Source: Candidatus Saccharimonadota bacterium (GTDB lineage: Bacteria > Patescibacteriota > Saccharimonadia > Saccharimonadales > Saccharimonadaceae). Taken from it: 64,000 nt of DNA. The notes beneath the pieces are model-generated. The model saw only the letters and a list, made by a program, of their open reading frames with translations. It was not told the origin of the DNA and ran no database searches. The stretch covers positions 62,001 to 126,000 of the forward strand of contig CAJPOP010000003.1 in the NCBI GenBank assembly GCA_905372305.1. Reading direction: 5' to 3'. Positions within the stretch are counted from its first letter, which is position 1. Each line of letters starts with the position of its first letter. The translations under genes were made by a program, and so were the position numbers. Below, one piece after another: positions 34,323 through 42,949 of the stretch.

Positions 34323-34748
34323 CTATTTAGTCAACCGCTCGCCTTCACGCGCCCGGTTCGCCCACTCATCCGCCAGCTCATTACCCTCATCACCCTCATG
34401 ACCGCGCACCCAGCGGAGATCCGCCTGCGAATTTGAATACAGTTCATATAGCTCACGCACAATATCCAGGTTTTTAATCTCGCCGCCCTTCTTCGTCCAG
34501 CCACGCTGCTGCCACCCTGGCGCCCACTTAGTCACTACGTTAATCCAAAACTCACTGTCAGTATAAATCACGCACGGCGCCTCGTCCGCGTCCTGAAGCG
34601 CCGCAATCAGCGCCTTGCCTTCCATGCGAATATTGGTCGTCTCGCCGTCCTCTGACCCCAAAATCCACGGCTGGAGGTCGCGAATCACCGCAAACCCGCC
34701 CGGACCGGGATTTGGCGAAGCAGAACCGTCAGTATAATATATCGTCAT
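34323..34748 (-). CDS. rnhA: Ribonuclease HI
   Basis: RNase HI removes RNA from RNA-DNA hybrids. The catalytic set D7, E43, D64 and D127 is present, with H117 in the GHEGDEGNELAD loop. The length of 141 aa is normal. TATAAT inside the end of the upstream gene lies 9 nt before the ATG, so it may have its own transcript. The ATG abuts the stop of the upstream gene. Confidence 0.93.
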   Translation of the reverse strand: MTIYYTDGSASPNPGPGGFAVIRDLQPWILGSEDGETTNIRMEGKALIAALQDADEAPCVIYTDSEFWINVVTKWAPGWQQRGWTKKGGEIKNLDIVRELYELYSNSQADLRWVRGHEGDEGNELADEWANRAREGERLTK

Positions 34749-36460
34749 TATGAGTTAATTATACCACCCAAAGCCCGCCTAGCTAGATCACGGACACGCC
34801 TTAGCAGAATTCTACGCCTGTCCGTCGCTTGTTCTTTGAAACGCGCCACGCGCTCGCTACTCTGATTTGTTAAGTGATATTCCTTTATGCTATCATCAGG
34901 TTTTGTAAAATAATCTTGCTTACGCTGCCAAATGTCAATTACTGCGTCAGCAGCCTCATCGCTCATACTCACCAAATCGCCGTATATTTTCCGCAGCTTA
35001 AAGAAGAAGTGCGCTGCTTTCTTGCCAGTTCGCGCCACCAAGCGGGCATCCGGCGTCGAAAACTGCATTTCAAATGGTGCAAATGAAACCCTCCTATCAC
35101 CTGTCTCATAAAAACCAGTAATCTTTGCATCAGTAAAATCTCTACCGCTGTCCTTAAAACTAAACATCTCCATATCAATATTAGGGATTCTCTCAAGGAC
35201 TGCTTTACGAATAGTCTCCTGAAATTCCGGAGCTCCTTTAACGACAAAGCATTCCTTTTCTCGACCGGGTGCTGGATACAGATTAATATTCTTACTTTCC
35301 AGAGCATTAACTACCGCTTCCACGTACGATTCAGCCAATTGCTTATCATCCTCGGCAATGACCGTCATGCCGTACATATCAATCGGATGAAATTCCCCCT
35401 CGTCTTTCAGCGGCTGAGAATGCGGCCCATAGTATCCGATAGCCCTTAGCAACTTTCTAAGATACGAGCCTCGTCCTTTGCCGCGGGCTCGCACTTCCAG
35501 CTCAGTGCCATTCGACATCTTCACCCTACCCACTTCAAACAATGTACCGTGCGGCGAGCCAGTTTCTACGGCCGGCTTTAAATCCGGTTCGCCAAGCAAC
35601 TCAGAGAAAATCCCATTTATATTCTTCCTCGCAAAATCAAACCGCTTAGGATCAACCGAATCCTTAGCGCCAAAATGCAGCGATATCACCCTGTCTACCT
35701 CGTCCAAAAGCGAATCAATATCATTACTCAAATCGCTGCCATCCCTACCATCGCCAATATTTCGCCCGGTAATGATGTCAACTTCGTCATTAAGCTCGGA
35801 CTCCAGATTATCAAGGCTAATAATGCTGCATATTGGAATCAAAAAGTTTTTAGCAAACACCGCCTGCTTATAAACTGCCGCATCATGATAAGGAGTAGTC
35901 TTTAACTTAGCAAGCGTTACTGCACCGACAATCATTGCTGTTTCCAGCCCGACGCCCTGGACGCCTTCGCCTTTCGTGGAAAATGTCTTGATCAAATCAT
36001 CAATGCGCGGCACCGGAATGGGCGGATTGTCTGACCACGGACTCTGAGAACTGTCCTTTCCCAAGTCATCAGGTATCTTCTGTCCATCCTCCAGTCGCAA
36101 TGCCCTGCCTTGCAGTGTCGTCTCGTCAATCCCTTCAATATACGATTCAAACAAACCTTGTAAGACTTTATAATCCTCCAGAATGCCGACCACCACATCT
36201 CGATGCGCTTCATCAGTTATTGTCTCGTCGTTATCAAGCGCTGACATAATATAATCAATGCGATCGCCCTCCTTAATATCCGCTGGCATTTCTATAATAA
36301 GCTTTGCTGCCAAGCGGCGCGCTGGCGTCATGTGATGACCGCTAAACGTCTCCGTCAAATTCATCGCAAGTTCTTCAGGATGGAAAAATATCTCACCTCT
36401 TCTGGGAGAGTAATCAGGACTTTCGGTCGCCCGTTCCGGTTGTTGCATATTGATTGCCAT
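34748..36460 (-). CDS. Large hypothetical protein, possible RelA/SpoT-like fold
   Basis: The 570-residue protein has a helical N-terminal half. Its C-terminal half contains GSYLRKLLRAIGYYG, then PIDMYGMTVIAEDDKQLAESY, and later FAPFEMQFSTPDARL. The order of basic loop, D-x-x-G strand and E-x-Q strand recalls RelA/SpoT nucleotidyltransferase folds; this is a resemblance only. ATG 36460 follows the promoter by 13 nt. Confidence 0.5.
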   Translation of the reverse strand: MAINMQQPERATESPDYSPRRGEIFFHPEELAMNLTETFSGHHMTPARRLAAKLIIEMPADIKEGDRIDYIMSALDNDETITDEAHRDVVVGILEDYKVLQGLFESYIEGIDETTLQGRALRLEDGQKIPDDLGKDSSQSPWSDNPPIPVPRIDDLIKTFSTKGEGVQGVGLETAMIVGAVTLAKLKTTPYHDAAVYKQAVFAKNFLIPICSIISLDNLESELNDEVDIITGRNIGDGRDGSDLSNDIDSLLDEVDRVISLHFGAKDSVDPKRFDFARKNINGIFSELLGEPDLKPAVETGSPHGTLFEVGRVKMSNGTELEVRARGKGRGSYLRKLLRAIGYYGPHSQPLKDEGEFHPIDMYGMTVIAEDDKQLAESYVEAVVNALESKNINLYPAPGREKECFVVKGAPEFQETIRKAVLERIPNIDMEMFSFKDSGRDFTDAKITGFYETGDRRVSFAPFEMQFSTPDARLVARTGKKAAHFFFKLRKIYGDLVSMSDEAADAVIDIWQRKQDYFTKPDDSIKEYHLTNQSSERVARFKEQATDRRRILLRRVRDLARRALGGIINS

Positions 36461-36473
36461 AACAAACTTGTCT

Positions 36474-36502
36474 ATTATACAACAAAAAATAATGATTTGC
36501 AA
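36474..36502 (-). promoter_or_regulatory. Promoter of the 34748 gene
   Basis: On the minus strand, TTGCAA (36502-36497) and TATAAT (36479-36474) are 17 bp apart. A leader of only about 6-7 nt would precede ATG 36460. Confidence 0.7.
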
Positions 36503-36535
36503 GCAAATCGCCGTATTTCGAAGTTTTAAAGTAGC

Positions 36536-37555
36536 TTAGGCAAAATAAATCCGCATCAACTCGCGCGCCACTCGATCAGCATCATGTCGGATTAGGCTGC
36601 GCTGTGCTGCCAACGGATCGCTGTCAGAATTTTTATTAACCCAAGCAGTATCAGCAATCAACCGCTTGCCTGAGGCGTAATAATGCTTGTTTTTCAACGT
36701 CTCCTCATCCCATTCCACCAAATATTCGCCGTCATGTGAATACTTCTCGATCAGTTTTTCCGGAGGACGATGATTATTATACAAAACATAATCCATATCA
36801 ACACCTGAAAACCGCTCAATTTCATCCGCGAAATCCGCCACGGTAAAACCATCCGTCTGACCCGGTTTGTTAACTAGATTGCAAACATAAACTTTCTTCG
36901 CCTTTGTCTCCGCCAACGCTCTGGTTACGCCGCGCACCAACAATGCTGGCGCCAGACTACCATACAGCAGCCCGGGCGCAATCACCACCAAATCCGCATC
37001 TAAAATCGCCTGGCGCGCTCGCGGGTTAATGCCAGCCGGCGGTTTCAATTCCAGCCACGGACGCTCGCCGCGCGGAATTTGCAGCGATTCTGCCGCGTGT
37101 TGGCCATTGACAGTCGTACCGTCTTTTAGCTTAATCGACATAGTCGTATCATCCAAAGTAATTGGGAACACTCGCCCGTTTACACCCAAAACTTCACTCG
37201 CCAGCTCCACCGCCTCGGCAAAACTCCCCGTCATCTTTTCCAACGCTGCCATGAACAAATTGCCAAAGGCGTGCCCCTTCATACTGCCCTCGTCAAACCG
37301 ATAATTAAACAGGTCGCGCACCTTCGGCGAGCTACTCAGCGCCACCAAACATTGCCGGACATCGCCCGCTGGCAGCACACCCAGTTCGTCGCGCAATTGC
37401 CCAGTCGAGCCGCCGTCATCAACCATATTAACCAGCGCCGTGATGCTATGCGTGTACTTTTTCAAGCCCGACAGCAGCGTGAAGCTCCCGGTTCCGCCGC
37501 CAATTACTACAATTTTTACCCCAAAATAATCATTATTTGAAACATTCATTACCAT
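36536..37555 (-). CDS. yvcK: YvcK/CofD-family protein (MgfK)
   Basis: The 339-residue protein has IGGGTGSFTLLSGLK, VNMVDDGGSTGQLRDELG, LPAGDVRQCLVALS and a GLLYGSLAPALLV strand, all typical of YvcK. The family binds UDP-sugars and coordinates cell-wall synthesis with carbon metabolism in Gram-positives. TATAAT (37567-37562) ends 6 nt before the ATG, so it is leaderless. It stands alone, away from the usual rapZ and whiA partners. Confidence 0.92.
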   Translation of the reverse strand: MVMNVSNNDYFGVKIVVIGGGTGSFTLLSGLKKYTHSITALVNMVDDGGSTGQLRDELGVLPAGDVRQCLVALSSSPKVRDLFNYRFDEGSMKGHAFGNLFMAALEKMTGSFAEAVELASEVLGVNGRVFPITLDDTTMSIKLKDGTTVNGQHAAESLQIPRGERPWLELKPPAGINPRARQAILDADLVVIAPGLLYGSLAPALLVRGVTRALAETKAKKVYVCNLVNKPGQTDGFTVADFADEIERFSGVDMDYVLYNNHRPPEKLIEKYSHDGEYLVEWDEETLKNKHYYASGKRLIADTAWVNKNSDSDPLAAQRSLIRHDADRVARELMRIYFA

Positions 37556-37582
37556 GCCCGAATTATACCACCTTACCGGAAC

Positions 37583-38251
37583 TTAAACCAATGTACCCTT
37601 TGGCAGCGCCCACTCCAGATACGGTTGCTGCTGATGTTCAATGGCGTTGATAATATGCGTAGCAATTTTAGCGGGATCGTTGAAAAACGCATAATCAGCC
37701 GGCAGCTCCCGGCCATTCCAAAACGGCGTCTTCATAGCGCCAGGCAAAAACAGCGCGACTTTTACTGGCAATTTCTGCTCGTCGGCCTGCATCCCTAAGC
37801 TGCGCGCCAAGCCCGCTTGGGCGTGTTTAGTCGCCACGTATACCGCCTCGTCCGCCCGAGCTTTGACGCTGCTGGTCGAGCCGATAATCGTTAAAACTGA
37901 CTTCTGATTTTGACGAGCCATCTTTCGCCACGCCCACTGCACCAGCGGCAACGCACCGGCAAAGTTCACCTCCGCCATGGAGCGTGCATCAGACTGATCC
38001 TCAAAATTACCGCGCCAACCATAGCCTGCCGCCCAGACAAATTGTTCAATATCGTCGTCACCCAGAATTTGCTCAATCCGCGCTGGCGCTGCCTCTACTT
38101 GCTCGGGATAATACACATCCAATTGGAAACCCTCGCCGTGTTCCTGGGTGTTATGTGTCTTCCCCAGCACCAACACACGCTTACCGCTTTCTCTGAGCTG
38201 CCGCGCCATTTCGCGGCCAAGTCCGCTCGTCCCACCAAGAATAATATGCAT
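37583..38251 (-). CDS. Short-chain dehydrogenase/reductase family protein
   Basis: The 222-residue protein starts with a nucleotide-binding GGTSGLGREMA loop and has a WAAGYGW strand, a catalytic-type Ser (IGSTSSVKA) and a YVATK motif. The substrate is unknown. I chose ATG 38251 because TATAAT (38263-38258) ends 6 nt before it; the longer frame from 38296 starts upstream of the promoter. Confidence 0.87.
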   Translation of the reverse strand: MHIILGGTSGLGREMARQLRESGKRVLVLGKTHNTQEHGEGFQLDVYYPEQVEAAPARIEQILGDDDIEQFVWAAGYGWRGNFEDQSDARSMAEVNFAGALPLVQWAWRKMARQNQKSVLTIIGSTSSVKARADEAVYVATKHAQAGLARSLGMQADEQKLPVKVALFLPGAMKTPFWNGRELPADYAFFNDPAKIATHIINAIEHQQQPYLEWALPKGTLV

Positions 38252-38335
38252 ATGGTTATTATAGCACGCCGGACTCACGTATCGTAAATTGAACACTTAA
38301 AGTCTGAATGAAGTCCGCGAATTTCTTCCACCCGA

Positions 38336-38830
38336 TCAAGAATCGCCCTGGCAGTGTCTCTCCAGCCGCTCCTGCAGACGCTCGTGAAAATATTTTGCGT
38401 ATTTTGCCTGGCTATCGTCAAACAGATCAAGTTCATTCGGATCAATAAAGCGCATATCTTCGCCGTCAACGCCGATAGAAAAATCATAGCCCTCCGGTTG
38501 AACCCAGCAGACAACATACACCTGATACGCATCAATTCCCTTCAGATACATAGGATTCGCCACGTCAATCACATCAAAAGTAAAACCGCCGCTATAGCCG
38601 ACTTCCTCTTCCAACTCGCGCGCCAACGCCTGCTCAAATGTTTCGCCAAAGTCAAGCCCGCCGCCAGGCAAACCCCAATTAAGACCGTGTTCTTTAACTA
38701 CCAGCAGCTCGCCGTCATCGTTATAAATCACCGCTTTAATTGACACGCGGAACAAATAGTCCTGCCGCATTACACCGTCAGGCTGCGTCGTAAAAATATG
38801 CCCCTCAGCCAGCTTTTTATCTGTACTCAT
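38336..38830 (-). CDS. NUDIX hydrolase (paralogue 1)
   Basis: The 164-residue protein has a full Nudix box, starting GLDFGETFEQALARELEEEVG. It is clearly paralogous to the gene at 44275, with the same N terminus (GHI-T) and FIDPNEL/FIDPEEL segments. Nudix enzymes cleave nucleoside diphosphates linked to another moiety; the substrate is not predictable. A weak TAAGAT lies 6 nt before the ATG. Confidence 0.9.
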   Translation of the reverse strand: MSTDKKLAEGHIFTTQPDGVMRQDYLFRVSIKAVIYNDDGELLVVKEHGLNWGLPGGGLDFGETFEQALARELEEEVGYSGGFTFDVIDVANPMYLKGIDAYQVYVVCWVQPEGYDFSIGVDGEDMRFIDPNELDLFDDSQAKYAKYFHERLQERLERHCQGDS

Positions 38831-38902
38831 TAGCGTATCTTAGCATAATAATTTGACAAAAATCAAACGCGTTTCGTCAGGGATTCGCCCCGCCGCCAAG
38901 AT

Positions 38903-39640
38903 TTACTCTGCGTATTTTTCAACAAACCGCCGCAATATCTTGACCGGTTCGGTTACCAATTCCGATTCGCGGTACGCCGCATCGATCAGATCTTGAGCTT
39001 CCTCTGGCGCGAAATAGCCAGCATGCTTATAAATATTAATCCGCAGCGCCAAGCCATCAGCATCAAGCTCAGGATGAAATTGCGCCGCATAAACATTTTT
39101 CCCGGCGCGCAGCAATTGTATACAGGTCGCAGAACGAGCCAGCACTACGCTATTCGGCGGCGCCGTGTCTGTCCCCTCTTTATGCCCGACGAAGCCGCGA
39201 AAACTAGCTGGCAAGCCAGCCAGCAGCGGATCGTCCTGCGCTTCCGGCGTCAAATTTATATCCACCGCACAAACCGGCTCACCATGATCGAAATCCGTCC
39301 GACCGCCCAGCGCCGTTACCAGCGCCCCCACGCCCAAGCAAGTGCCTAAAAACGGCTTATCCTCAGCTGCAATCCGGCGAAGCAGCGGCATGATATAATC
39401 TTCAAACTGCAATTGTTCTGGCGATTTTTCCTCTGGCGGATAAGCAAAATTAGCTGGCCCGCCGCCCATAAAAATACCGCTGTAATCATCCAAATTAACT
39501 GGCGAGAATTCGCCGCGGTCAAGCCGCAAGCGCTGCAACTGCTCCGGCTGCAAACCGCCAAATTTCAAAAAAGCTGCATATTCGTCGTCAGACGCTTCGT
39601 CCTCGGGACGGGATTGTAAAAGAAGAAAAGGTTTTGTCAT
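38903..39640 (-). CDS. Class I glutamine amidotransferase-like protein
   Basis: The 245-residue protein is GATase-1-like, with a nucleophile elbow GTCLGVG, a GHKEGTD loop and a QFHPELD His/Glu pair. It resembles stand-alone GMP-synthase-type amidotransferase domains, but no synthetase partner is adjacent. It may act on glutamine or gamma-glutamyl compounds. TACACT (39652-39647) ends 6 nt before the ATG. Confidence 0.87.
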   Translation of the reverse strand: MTKPFLLLQSRPEDEASDDEYAAFLKFGGLQPEQLQRLRLDRGEFSPVNLDDYSGIFMGGGPANFAYPPEEKSPEQLQFEDYIMPLLRRIAAEDKPFLGTCLGVGALVTALGGRTDFDHGEPVCAVDINLTPEAQDDPLLAGLPASFRGFVGHKEGTDTAPPNSVVLARSATCIQLLRAGKNVYAAQFHPELDADGLALRINIYKHAGYFAPEEAQDLIDAAYRESELVTEPVKILRRFVEKYAE

Positions 39641-39718
39641 GAATTAAGTGTAACACGCCGGAGACTAATCAGCCAACGTCGGCGAATTACGAATCTCCGC
39701 GATTATCGGATTTTATAT

Positions 39719-40294
39719 CTATATATCACGAACCGGCCGTATCAATTTAAGACTATCTGGCATATACCATTTATTGCCCTGGCTGTCCTGCTCATATTTG
39801 TAATTAATCGTGTGATCGGCCTGAAAATAATCGCCGGTACCGACAATTTTATACTGAATATACATCTTACGGACTGAATCGTTCTCAGGCATCGCGCCTC
39901 GGTACATCCGCAGCTCAAAAATCTCGCCCGGCTTGAGAAATTTATTCAAATCGCCCCGCTGCCCCAGCAGCTCATATTTATCTAGCTCAACATCAAAACT
40001 AGCGAGGTTGTGAATGTACGCCCATATTTCAAGAGATTTATTATCGCTAGACGGCTGCGCTTTAATCCGCTCAACTTCTATTTCAGGAATTATTTTTTGG
40101 CCGCTAGCTAAGTGGTACTGATCAGGCTTCCGCTCACTAGCCACCGGCATTTCATCCGGTTTGTTTTTAACACCGCCATTACTTTCCTGCGGCAAGCCTG
40201 CGCGGCTGCCATCGCCGATATTTTTAATACCGCTAATACGCGCCAAATACTCGTCATTTGGTTCGCCAAAAATTAAGTTACGCAGCCAGCCCAT
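39719..40294 (-). CDS. Hypothetical protein
   Basis: The product is 191 aa with a disordered middle and a beta-rich C-terminal domain (about 85-190) that may be immunoglobulin-like (LEIWAYIHNLASFDVELDKY). ATG 40294 is chosen because TATACT (40306-40301) ends 6 nt upstream. It is divergent from hsp20, and a palindrome lies just upstream of its promoter. Confidence 0.58.
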   Translation of the reverse strand: MGWLRNLIFGEPNDEYLARISGIKNIGDGSRAGLPQESNGGVKNKPDEMPVASERKPDQYHLASGQKIIPEIEVERIKAQPSSDNKSLEIWAYIHNLASFDVELDKYELLGQRGDLNKFLKPGEIFELRMYRGAMPENDSVRKMYIQYKIVGTGDYFQADHTINYKYEQDSQGNKWYMPDSLKLIRPVRDI

Positions 40295-40330
40295 GCAGCC
40301 AGTATAGCGCATCAGGATAAAACTGCCCAT

Positions 40331-40361
40331 ACGCTATATATAGCGCCACCATATATAGCGT
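40331..40361. promoter_or_regulatory. 11-9-11 inverted repeat in the hsp20 divergent region
   Basis: ACGCTATATAT (40331-40341) and ATATATAGCGT (40351-40361) are perfect inverted repeats around a 9-bp spacer. The spacing matches CIRCE but the arms differ. It lies about 25 bp upstream of the -10 of the divergent gene and could be an operator or a hairpin. Confidence 0.5.
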
Positions 40362-40428
40362 AGGCTGGTATGTGGAAAACTCTGGAAAACTTTTTGCCTA
40401 CACTAGACTACTGTTATTTTGCTTATGT

Positions 40429-40466
40429 TTGGCACTCTTGACATGCGAGTGCCAACAAATTACAAT
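40429..40466 (+). promoter_or_regulatory. CIRCE operator and hsp20 promoter
   Basis: TTGGCACTC (40429-40437) and GAGTGCCAA (40447-40455) form the classic 9-9-9 CIRCE dyad bound by HrcA. The -35 TTGACA (40438-40443) is the spacer itself, and TACAAT (40461-40466) lies 17 bp on. HrcA would therefore block polymerase until heat stress. Confidence 0.9.
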
Positions 40467-40516
40467 GGAATATAGAGCAAAAGCTCGCCAAATCATAAAC
40501 GAAAGGAGTAATACAA

Positions 40517-40957
40517 ATGAGTAAACTCGTTCGATTCGACCCGTTTGCCGAAATGGATGCCCTGCAGCGCCATTTCTTTAATGACGACAACTGGATGCCG
40601 CGCCAAGTGCGCTCGGTTGGCCTGCCTACCACTGATGTTTACATGAAAGATAACGCGCTAGTCGTCGAGGTTCACTTGCCGAAATTCGATGAAGACGACG
40701 TCAATATTTCTGTCGAAAACGGTAACTTGGTTATCCAAGCCCAACGGCACGAGAAAGAAGAAGATAAAGAAAAGAAGTATGTCGTACGCGAGTCGAGCAG
40801 TAGCTTCTACCGCAGCGTCCAGTTGCCAGAGCGCGCTGACGCCGATGCTATCGAAGCGCACCTGGACGATGGCGTCTTGAAAGTAACCGTGCCAGTCACG
40901 CCAGCGCCAGAGCCAAAGAAAATTACTGTCAAATCGCGCGGCAAGAAAAAAGAGTAG
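40517..40957 (+). CDS. Small heat-shock protein, Hsp20 family
   Basis: The 146-residue protein has an alpha-crystallin domain (about 35-130), with ALVVEVHLPKFDEDDVNISVENG and the late ADGV/GVLKV-type strand (DDGVLKVTVPV). Such proteins hold unfolded clients as ATP-independent chaperones. A GAAAGGAG ribosome site and a 45-nt leader mark it as one of the few leadered genes here. CIRCE upstream puts it under HrcA. Confidence 0.95.
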   Translation: MSKLVRFDPFAEMDALQRHFFNDDNWMPRQVRSVGLPTTDVYMKDNALVVEVHLPKFDEDDVNISVENGNLVIQAQRHEKEEDKEKKYVVRESSSSFYRSVQLPERADADAIEAHLDDGVLKVTVPVTPAPEPKKITVKSRGKKKE

Positions 40958-40983
40958 GCTTCACCTGCTCCGTTCTGATTTAA

Positions 40984-41009
40984 AAGCCTCGGGAATACCG
41001 AGGCTTTTT
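40984..41009 (+). terminator. Terminator after hsp20
   Basis: GCCTCGG (40986-40992) pairs with CCGAGGC (40998-41004) around GAATA and is followed by five T residues. An A-run in front could serve the opposite strand. Confidence 0.88.
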
Positions 41010-41146
41010 CTACTTGCGGGAATCCACTATGCAAAAGTCTCTGGTATGGGGATTCTAAAGAACTACACCCCTGCAATTATCCTTAAGAACTTCTAAATTT
41101 TAAGACATCCGGCGTATCTAATTTTTCAGCCTGGCGGGCCCGTACT

Positions 41147-41749
41147 TCAGCTGGGTGCGATATATAGCCAAAGATATAATAAACTGGCAACACAAATCGA
41201 AGCCGCTGCGACAATGCCACAGTATAAACTGCATTTATCAAAACTGTTCGTAAAGGCCAAAACTTCTGCTCCAGTCGCCGCTAAAACAGCTCGGGAAGAA
41301 CAATTCTCTATTCTTTCTCCGGCAGCACTGGCAAATTTTAATATAGCCGGCCGATTGTCTTCGTACAAAACACCACCTTGCTCGTCAGCCATATGCTGTA
41401 GCTCATGGCGAGCGGTCTTTGCCGCATCCTTATCGCATCTAATTTTAATATAATGCCGTCCGTTTTGGTATTGATAATATCCCGAACAACCGCTAGGTAA
41501 TATTTCGCTGTGCTTTCTTGAGGCAAATACAATCTCGACTCCATCCATTTCTCGTTCGTTCAGACCGACAGCAGCTGCCATTTCATAAATCGCCTCAATA
41601 TCTACATCAATAATTTCACCAGGCTTTAAGGCTCTTCCAACTGTCGTTTCAAACGATACTAGTGGACCACAGTCTGGTAAATCGGCACCGCAAATACGCG
41701 GCTGAGGCTCGCGCTCAATACCTTGCCAAACATCCCAATTTTTTCGCAC
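41147..41749 (-). CDS. Tail-anchored HExxH metallopeptidase-like protein
   Basis: The 200-residue protein contains HELQH (about residues 115-119) in a KTARHELQHMAD helix, a zinc-metallopeptidase motif. A single hydrophobic helix at the C terminus (about 177-197) would anchor it. The start is a GTG at 41749, supported by TATAAT (41761-41756) ending 6 nt before it. The substrate is unknown, and the motif alone does not prove peptidase activity. Confidence 0.62.
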   Translation of the reverse strand: MRKNWDVWQGIEREPQPRICGADLPDCGPLVSFETTVGRALKPGEIIDVDIEAIYEMAAAVGLNEREMDGVEIVFASRKHSEILPSGCSGYYQYQNGRHYIKIRCDKDAAKTARHELQHMADEQGGVLYEDNRPAILKFASAAGERIENCSSRAVLAATGAEVLAFTNSFDKCSLYCGIVAAASICVASLLYLWLYIAPS

Positions 41750-41780
41750 TGATGAATTATATAATGCAGTATGATTTACG

Positions 41781-42368
41781 TCAAGAGATTTTGCTAGCTT
41801 TTTTAATATAATCGCGAGACGTTAAATCTTCGGCCGACTCAACATCGCGAAGCCACGGAAAATACCGGAGCACGTTGTCTTGATGCAGCACTTCTGCCAA
41901 AGGCGCTGATTTAACCGTAATATCTTCGCCAGCATCAAGATGCTGCGCTGCTCGATGCAACACTCCCCCTGTAGCCAGGAACAAATAGGTAAACCACTCA
42001 ATTTTCTTATCCATCTGCACGACATCAAGCAGTCTCCAATTAGCAAAAGTCCAGCCTGTTTCTTCTCTCAGTTCGCGCTGTGCCGCTGCTAATACCGACT
42101 CGTCGCTAGAGTCAACCCGGCCGACTGGCAAATGGTTCTTGCGGACAATCCCGCCCGGCTGCTCTTCGTCGATTACTAGCACATCGCCAGCCTCATCGAG
42201 CGCAATGACCATCACAGTGTCTGGACGGCGCAGCATTTCAAAAGTTTTTATGCTACCATCGGGCATCTTTTGCGGCCATTGATGTACTTCATAAATCTCA
42301 CCTCTAAAAACAAAATCTGCTTTCGGAGGAATCAGACGAGCACCTTTCGGCAAAACACGTTCGGTCAT
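41781..42368 (-). CDS. NUDIX hydrolase, ADP-ribose pyrophosphatase-like
   Basis: The 195-residue protein has a Nudix box running from GRVDSSDESV to RELREETG and an N-terminal beta domain (FRGEIYEVHQW) as in ADP-ribose pyrophosphatases. It starts 2 nt after the CYTH gene, so the two are co-transcribed and may act on related phosphate substrates. Confidence 0.88.
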   Translation of the reverse strand: MTERVLPKGARLIPPKADFVFRGEIYEVHQWPQKMPDGSIKTFEMLRRPDTVMVIALDEAGDVLVIDEEQPGGIVRKNHLPVGRVDSSDESVLAAAQRELREETGWTFANWRLLDVVQMDKKIEWFTYLFLATGGVLHRAAQHLDAGEDITVKSAPLAEVLHQDNVLRYFPWLRDVESAEDLTSRDYIKKASKIS

Positions 42369-42370
42369 CG

Positions 42371-42931
42371 CTATGCCTTCAACTTTTTCATCAAAATATC
42401 ATAGCCATCGGTCACTTCATCTTGACGGCTGATGCCCAGTTCCGCCATAATGCACCACAAATCATCGGTTATCGCGACAGAATCGGCATTCTCGTCAGCT
42501 AATCGCTCTAATTCCATAAAGTTGCCCAGGCCTTCCACCGAGTCGATGCATACTTCTATATCATCCAGCTTGCCAGTCTGGCGAGTCTTCGACAAGTCCG
42601 AAAACGGCACGAAACCCAACTCCTTAACTATAGCAATCATGACATCTGGATCGCCAACTTCCGTTTCGCGTTCAATACTATCCAGCTGCCCAGTCACTGA
42701 TCGTTTTAGAGTGAATAACGTCCGCTTGGTTTCATTTTCATCCTGTCCGCGAGTTTCGGTACGCACCCGCAGCCAAGGCACTGTATTGCCGTCGCCGCCA
42801 GCTTCTCCCGGCAGACCAAACACTTGATCGCGCTGATGTACCGGCCCGCCGAGAGCAACGCCCTTACCCGCCAGCGCAGCCAACAGCCCTTCTTTATCTT
42901 GCAATCTAACTTTTATCTCAATTTCTCTCAT
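42371..42931 (-). CDS. CYTH-domain protein
   Basis: The 186-residue protein starts with the signature EIEIK (3-7) and has alternating charged strands (WLRVRTETRG, FTLKRSV, ERETEV, IEVCID, FMELE) that line a triphosphate tunnel. Known members are class IV adenylate cyclases, thiamine triphosphatases and tripolyphosphatases. TATAAT (42943-42938) ends 6 nt before the ATG. Confidence 0.9.
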   Translation of the reverse strand: MREIEIKVRLQDKEGLLAALAGKGVALGGPVHQRDQVFGLPGEAGGDGNTVPWLRVRTETRGQDENETKRTLFTLKRSVTGQLDSIERETEVGDPDVMIAIVKELGFVPFSDLSKTRQTGKLDDIEVCIDSVEGLGNFMELERLADENADSVAITDDLWCIMAELGISRQDEVTDGYDILMKKLKA

Positions 42932-42949
42932 ATATAAATTATATCACGT

